DNA from: Takakia lepidozioides
Taxonomy: Eukaryota; Streptophyta; Takakiopsida; Takakiales; Takakiaceae
DNA: 64,000 nt
NCBI GenBank assembly: GCA_030704615.1
Contig: CM060732.1
Coordinates: 33,027,053-33,091,052, forward strand
Direction of reading: 5' to 3'
Below the pieces are notes generated by a model. It ran no database searches. It saw only the letters and a program-made list of their open reading frames with translations, and was not told where the DNA came from. How positions within the stretch are numbered: the first letter of the stretch is position 1; each line of letters begins with the position of its first letter. A program made the translations under genes and the position numbers. Of the stretch, positions 59,838 to 64,000 are shown one piece after another.

Positions 59838-60539
59838 ATGGGTCGACGTAAGTTGCCCATACAACTGATAGAGAGACTAGATTGTAGGAAAGCGACCTAC
59901 CTCAAGAGATCGAAAGGATTAGTCAAGAAAGCGATGGAGTTGTCAACTCTTTGTAATATTGATGTGGCGATCATCATGTTCACTCCTGAAGGAAATCTGA
60001 CTAAGTTTTGCAATATCTCTATGGAAGAGGTGATCGCTCGATATACGGAGATTCCCAAGGACAAACGTGACAAAGATTATGAGGAGATGGTTAAACATCG
60101 ATTGTCAAGCAAGCTTCAAGAGTTCCCATACAAAGCCAATTACGTGGATCAACATGCGGAATTGCAAGAGGTTGTGGACCACTATGAGAATCTTCAACAG
60201 CCATGCTTCAATGATTTTATCCTTGTTCTTAAAGCGTGCACTAGTCTCGGGGACCTACAAACGGGCAAGAAGGTACATGCTGACATTGTGGAAGCTGGAA
60301 TTCTGCCAGACATCAATTTGGTGAAGGCCCTCATCGACATGTATGCCATATTCGAGAGCGTCAGTATGGCTCAACAATATACAATGACTCTTGCTGAGAC
60401 GAGTAATATAAACAAGAGAAATCTTGATGAGACAAGTCTAAACCTCGTACTAGAAGACAAGAACGAGAAGTTGGAGCAAGATCTCGACCTCTCACAGGGT
60501 GATTGCAAGCTAAAGTGGGCCAAAAAAGACATATCATGA
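59838..60539 (+). CDS. Second MADS-PPR chimeric protein, K-like region lost, 233 aa
   Basis: A paralogue of the gene at 35597 with the same layout. It has a MADS domain (MGRRKLPIQLIERLDC; LKRSKGLVKKAMELSTLC), a MIKC*-like SMEEVIARYTEIP region and the PPR-derived segment FILVLKACTSLGDLQTG, KVHADIVEAGILPDINLV and LIDMYAIFES. At about 60490, after DLDLSQ, it diverges and stops (KLKWAKKDIS), so the K-domain-like helix of the first copy is missing. The upstream 300 bp match the other copy's leader (shared GGAGGAGGACAAGAAGTA and GGAAAGGGTCATGGGTCG), which supports the ATG at 59838. The frame is open but shortened; it could be functional or an early pseudogene. Confidence 0.72.
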   Translation: MGRRKLPIQLIERLDCRKATYLKRSKGLVKKAMELSTLCNIDVAIIMFTPEGNLTKFCNISMEEVIARYTEIPKDKRDKDYEEMVKHRLSSKLQEFPYKANYVDQHAELQEVVDHYENLQQPCFNDFILVLKACTSLGDLQTGKKVHADIVEAGILPDINLVKALIDMYAIFESVSMAQQYTMTLAETSNINKRNLDETSLNLVLEDKNEKLEQDLDLSQGDCKLKWAKKDIS

Positions 60540-62460
60540 ATATACAAGGAGTACATAAACGAGGATGTGGCGAATCCTCCACCATCGGATTTGCTTCAAC
60601 TGACAATCTTGACCATCTATTATTGACTATTAAAACCAAAAAATTTAAATTGTGATAGTTTCAATTCACAAATGTTTTTTTTCAAATTTGATCCTACCCT
60701 ATCATGGGTCTATGGTGAATCAATGTGTCTAATAAAGAAAGTATGGTTATTTCAAAAATATTATTTGTAAAAGACTTTACGAAAATAGCTATATTTTAGG
60801 CTCAAAATAGTACATATTTTTAAAAAAAACTGAATCATATTTTTGGATGATTATTTTCATTCCAGATTCCTCATTCTTCATAGCAAAATAGGGAGAATCC
60901 ATTTTCTTAACTTGTTTTCAATCCTATATTAAAAAAGTCCATAACGTCTTTTTTTATGGACTGACAATTTTCTATGGATTTTTTATGGACACTCACAAGC
61001 ATTACAATGGGCACGCATCACTACTCACTCCTCCCCCAACATCCCCTGACAATCCTCAATCCTTACTTCAATTCCCGACAGGAGTCATGCTTCTAACTTC
61101 CATAGAGCCAAACCAACTCAAATATCATTATACTCCTCCATTCCCCATGTATATGCACAAGTCGGAACCCACTCGAACTCTACATCTTTACGTACAACAC
61201 TCCACTACACATCGCAATCTTGTTTTTTTTTTCACCCCTGTGTACGTCAACTACTCACATGACATAGCTACCATCTATTCCCCGCCAACCCACACCGACC
61301 CATTAATTGCTATTATATCCAAATATCTCCCTAGGGTCAAATCCATCAAAACCAAGATAGGTCAGGCATTTTTGTGCCCATCCTTCACCCCCTCCCCTCC
61401 CCTCCCTTCATATCCTACCACAATTCCTCAATAATGCACTTTTTAGATTTCCCCAGCTAACTCTCATTACACTGATGGTTCTCAAAAGGGGTCTAAAGTA
61501 GGTTATATTGGAGTATTCCATGCTGCTACAAATCAAGGCACAACAGCAGCCCAATAATCTTGGCGAAATTCCTCACAAACTTTTGGTAGTAGGAGGCGAG
61601 TCCCAGAAAGGATCGCACTCCCATCGGAAGTTCCTAATCCAAGATCGCCCTCACCTTTCTATCATCCATCTTTATCACATCCTCCATAATCACATGCCCA
61701 AGTATATATATATATATATATATAAAGAGGGCCCTGGATTTTTTATTGAGAACAAGGAAAAAAAAAAAAAAAAAAAAAGCACTGTCCCTTGTTTTAAAAT
61801 AAACTAATAATAATAAGGAGGGGAGGGAAACCCTCACAAAAGGAAAAATAATACCCTGATGGACCATAAAGACACAACAAGAACATGAGGGATGAACCGA
61901 GAGAGAGACCATCCCGTGGGATGAGAACCATCCAGTTGGATGAAAACACTATTTCCGACTTTTAGTCGTAATATCGATATGGAAGAGGGGAAAGAAACGT
62001 ATGCACTATATGGTAGTGTAGAGCTAAAAAACCATGTGTGTTTGACGCCATCAAATATATTCGAGAGAGCCTTCATCTATCATCTTCACCAATAGTTTGG
62101 GAAACAATTAATAGGTACATTCTCGGGCGCGATGCTAAAATTCGACAAGGTGAAGCAGGGTCCACGATATTTTGAATGAATAGTCATGTACAGAAGAGCC
62201 ACTGGAATCTGGATCTTAATATCACATATGTTGATCGTTTTAGCGAAGCAGTTATTAATCAAGAACCAAGAACCGTACATTCCTATGTACATGTGAACCC
62301 TGATGTTTTTATCGCTTGACCTATGCTGCTGAGTTTTATATGGAAAATTTGTATCTATCGCGGTTACTCTCATCGCTTTATATGATGTCGTCTTTGCGGT
62401 TCAGAATTTTGGAAGATAGTGAAGTGAATACATTGCAGTTCTAAATTTTGGCAGTATCAC
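60540..62460. other. AT-rich spacer with LINE-like remnant
   Basis: 60.6-60.98 kb is strongly AT-rich with no gene. The frame at 60985-61434 plus is unrecognised and precedes the RNase H remnant; it may be part of the same element. 61.8-62.46 kb shows nothing recognisable. Confidence 0.4.
61457..61778 (+). mobile_element. LINE-like 3' remnant: RNase H motif, (TA)n and poly(A)
   Basis: HYTDGSQKGSKVGYIGVF at about 61465-61518 fits the start of an RNase HI domain (Y-T-D-G-S with a following G-x-G-V strand). A (TA)11 run lies at 61703-61724 and 21 consecutive A at 61758-61778. RNase H followed by an A-tail fits a plant non-LTR retrotransposon 3' end. Stops follow the motif, so this is a remnant. 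Confidence 0.4.
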
Positions 62461-62489
62461 AATTGATACATGGGAATTAGGGATGGATG

Positions 62490-62650
62490 CATCTTTCCTA
62501 CGAGCAAAATGCTATGAGAGAGATGGCGCGGGTGGGGTAAATAAATTTTCCTCAAATGGGTAAAGGGAAGAGAATCGTTCTTAGTTAGTATAATGCAGTT
62601 TTGTGAACGCAGGGGCACACATGTTGTGGTCGCTCTATCACAGCACCACC
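62490..62650 (-). repeat. Dispersed repeat, copy in minus orientation
   Basis: The reverse complement matches 35045-35290 (GTGTGCCCCTGCGTTCAC; TTACCCATTTGAGG; CGCCATCTCTCT; TAGGAAAGATGCAT) without the TATAAAGCACC insert of that copy. Confidence 0.6.
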
Positions 62651-63620
62651 AAGGTAGCAAATACCACTGTGCCAGTGCTTGTGTGGCTGCAGGGCTGGTA
62701 AGTCTGTCTATTGCCTTCTCTCTTGATTGTGGAATAAGCTGCGTGAAAGAAAGTGATTGCAAACTCGCACATTGCTGTGGTATGTGCAGTGTTGAAATTG
62801 CTAGTTACAGCATGGTCTTTCTCTTTCTCTCTCTTTCTGAGCCTGCAACCACAAGTGCTGCTCTGAAATCCTCCAAGATTCCTCCAACTACTCGTTCAAT
62901 TGGCTAGTTCGGGCTTGTTATGGGGAGAATTCAGATTTGCTCACCATTGGGACACCTTGCTAAGAGAGGAAATCAACAGCAAAGTGCCAGTCTACGAAGG
63001 TGGAGGAATAATGACCACATCTCTCAGATGTCTCTTTTGCAATTATAACTATAATATGGAGTGCACAGTGGATCGAGAGCACAAATTAGGGACAGAATTT
63101 GTGTCAAAAAAAGGTTTAAAACACTGTCTCTTGCAGCAGCAAGCATATATTAAGACGTCTCATTACCCTTTCAGGGGCTTTTCGTTGAAGGTGGAAACCT
63201 TCTAATATGGGGGCTGTAACGAGGGCAACAAGGTACACTTGTGTGCCTCTATGCAAAACCAGGGGCACATACAAACAATTCACAGACATATGGTTCCAAG
63301 ATGTTCCACTATTAAATTTCTCAATTTGCAGTGCCACCAATGGGATAGACAAAACAAATCCAGTTTTGAGCCTGCAGTGATTCTAGTGTTACCTAGGCAT
63401 TTTTATTATCTAGAGGAAGTCGACCAAAAAGCCCTTCACGAAGTATCCCTACATGCTCTTTGTTGTATGGATTACAATCTCAGGTGTTTCACTCTCCGTG
63501 GACTCACGCGTCACTAAGCAATGTTACTGAACTCCTGATGAATACTAGATTACTCAAAGTGATCAGTGATCAGACCAGTCACAGACAGAAGACTGCAAAT
63601 GGTACCTGAGTATTTGACTC
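62651..63620. other. Spacer before the FG-GAP gene 3' end
   Basis: Short unrecognised frames only. It should include the 3' untranslated region of the FG-GAP gene on the minus strand. Confidence 0.4.
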
Positions 63621-64000
63621 TCAACTCAAATCAGTACTTCGTCTGTCAGGTGGCCTGGGCTTCCCTTTTGGTGTACCAAGGTGCTGGGTGACAAAAATCA
63701 CAGCCATCACTACTATCAGGACTCCCACCAAAGTGCTGAACAGAATAGCTCCAGGTTGCCGTGTTTGTACAAACCCATAAATCCCATTCGATGTAGTAAG
63801 AATCAGGTCATTCAATCCATCGCCAGAGAAGTCAGCATAAAGTATTGGAGCCACTGGGGCTGCTGGAAGCATAATGGTGGCCAGACGACTACCTGCTGGA
63901 GAGAGGACCACTGCTTCCATCTCTCCTGCAACAAGGATTGCCTCTGGCTGGCCATCTTTTCTCAAGGGCAAGGCCTCTAGAGTGGGGACAACCTTTTCAT
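63621..64000 (-). CDS. FG-GAP repeat membrane protein, C-terminal exon (gene continues past the edge)
   Basis: The frame runs from the window edge to the stop at 63621. It contains an FG-GAP-type strand with calcium-loop-like DFSGDGLNDLILTTSNG, then YGFVQTRQPGAILF, one membrane helix (LVGVLIVVMAVIFVTQHL) and a short basic tail (KGKPRPPDRR). This end closely matches the plant integrin-alpha-like FG-GAP protein known in Arabidopsis as NERD1, a secretory-pathway membrane protein involved in root growth. Only the last about 125 residues are in the window. The frame is open through the edge, so the exon start is not seen. Confidence 0.8.
   Translation of the reverse strand, partial: EKVVPTLEALPLRKDGQPEAILVAGEMEAVVLSPAGSRLATIMLPAAPVAPILYADFSGDGLNDLILTTSNGIYGFVQTRQPGAILFSTLVGVLIVVMAVIFVTQHLGTPKGKPRPPDRRSTDLS

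Overview
This looks like a nuclear segment of a land plant, most plausibly a seed-free vascular plant such as a homosporous fern. The genes have plant-type introns with clean GT-AG (two GC-AG) borders. The repertoire is plant-specific: PLS-class and P-class pentatricopeptide repeat (PPR) proteins, a CYP703-like P450, a MIKC*-like MADS domain and an FG-GAP protein of plant type. Retroelement debris fills introns and spacers. Fern assignment is inference from this mix, not from a marker gene.

Left third (1-17.8 kb, minus strand): the FANCD2 DNA crosslink-repair gene, whose 3' end lies outside the window, carries scattered retroelement pieces in its introns. Upstream of it is a complete three-exon F-box/LRR gene encoding 584 aa. 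At 22.8 kb there is a lone SEC14-type exon, followed by an intronless CYP703-like P450 (23.3-24.9 kb, minus), a family that makes sporopollenin precursors.

Middle (27.9-48.5 kb): an intact DYW-type PPR gene (plus); a complete four-exon ALG8 glucosyltransferase gene (plus, 535 aa); an intronless MADS gene with a PPR-derived insert between its MADS and K-like regions (plus); a four-exon P-class PPR gene (minus, 577 aa); a four-exon ribosomal protein uL14 gene (minus, 140 aa); and a second PLS PPR gene that has lost its DYW domain. The two PLS PPR genes share a diverged 5' leader with CT microsatellites, so they are duplicates of one unit.

Right third (52-64 kb): a decayed Ty3/gypsy-type retroelement (minus). 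Its polyprotein frame joins a C5-cytosine-methyltransferase-like segment to reverse transcriptase, and its integrase ends in a PHD finger. Further right are two minisatellites, a second RT fragment, a second MADS-PPR chimera (K-like region lost), a LINE-like RNase H remnant with an A-tail, and the last exon of an FG-GAP membrane protein running off the edge.

The two most unusual items are the retroelement carrying a methyltransferase-like module plus a PHD finger, and the duplicated MADS-PPR chimeric genes. The housekeeping genes (FANCD2, ALG8, uL14, F-box/LRR, FG-GAP) are unrelated to each other functionally. No operon-like organisation is expected or seen.
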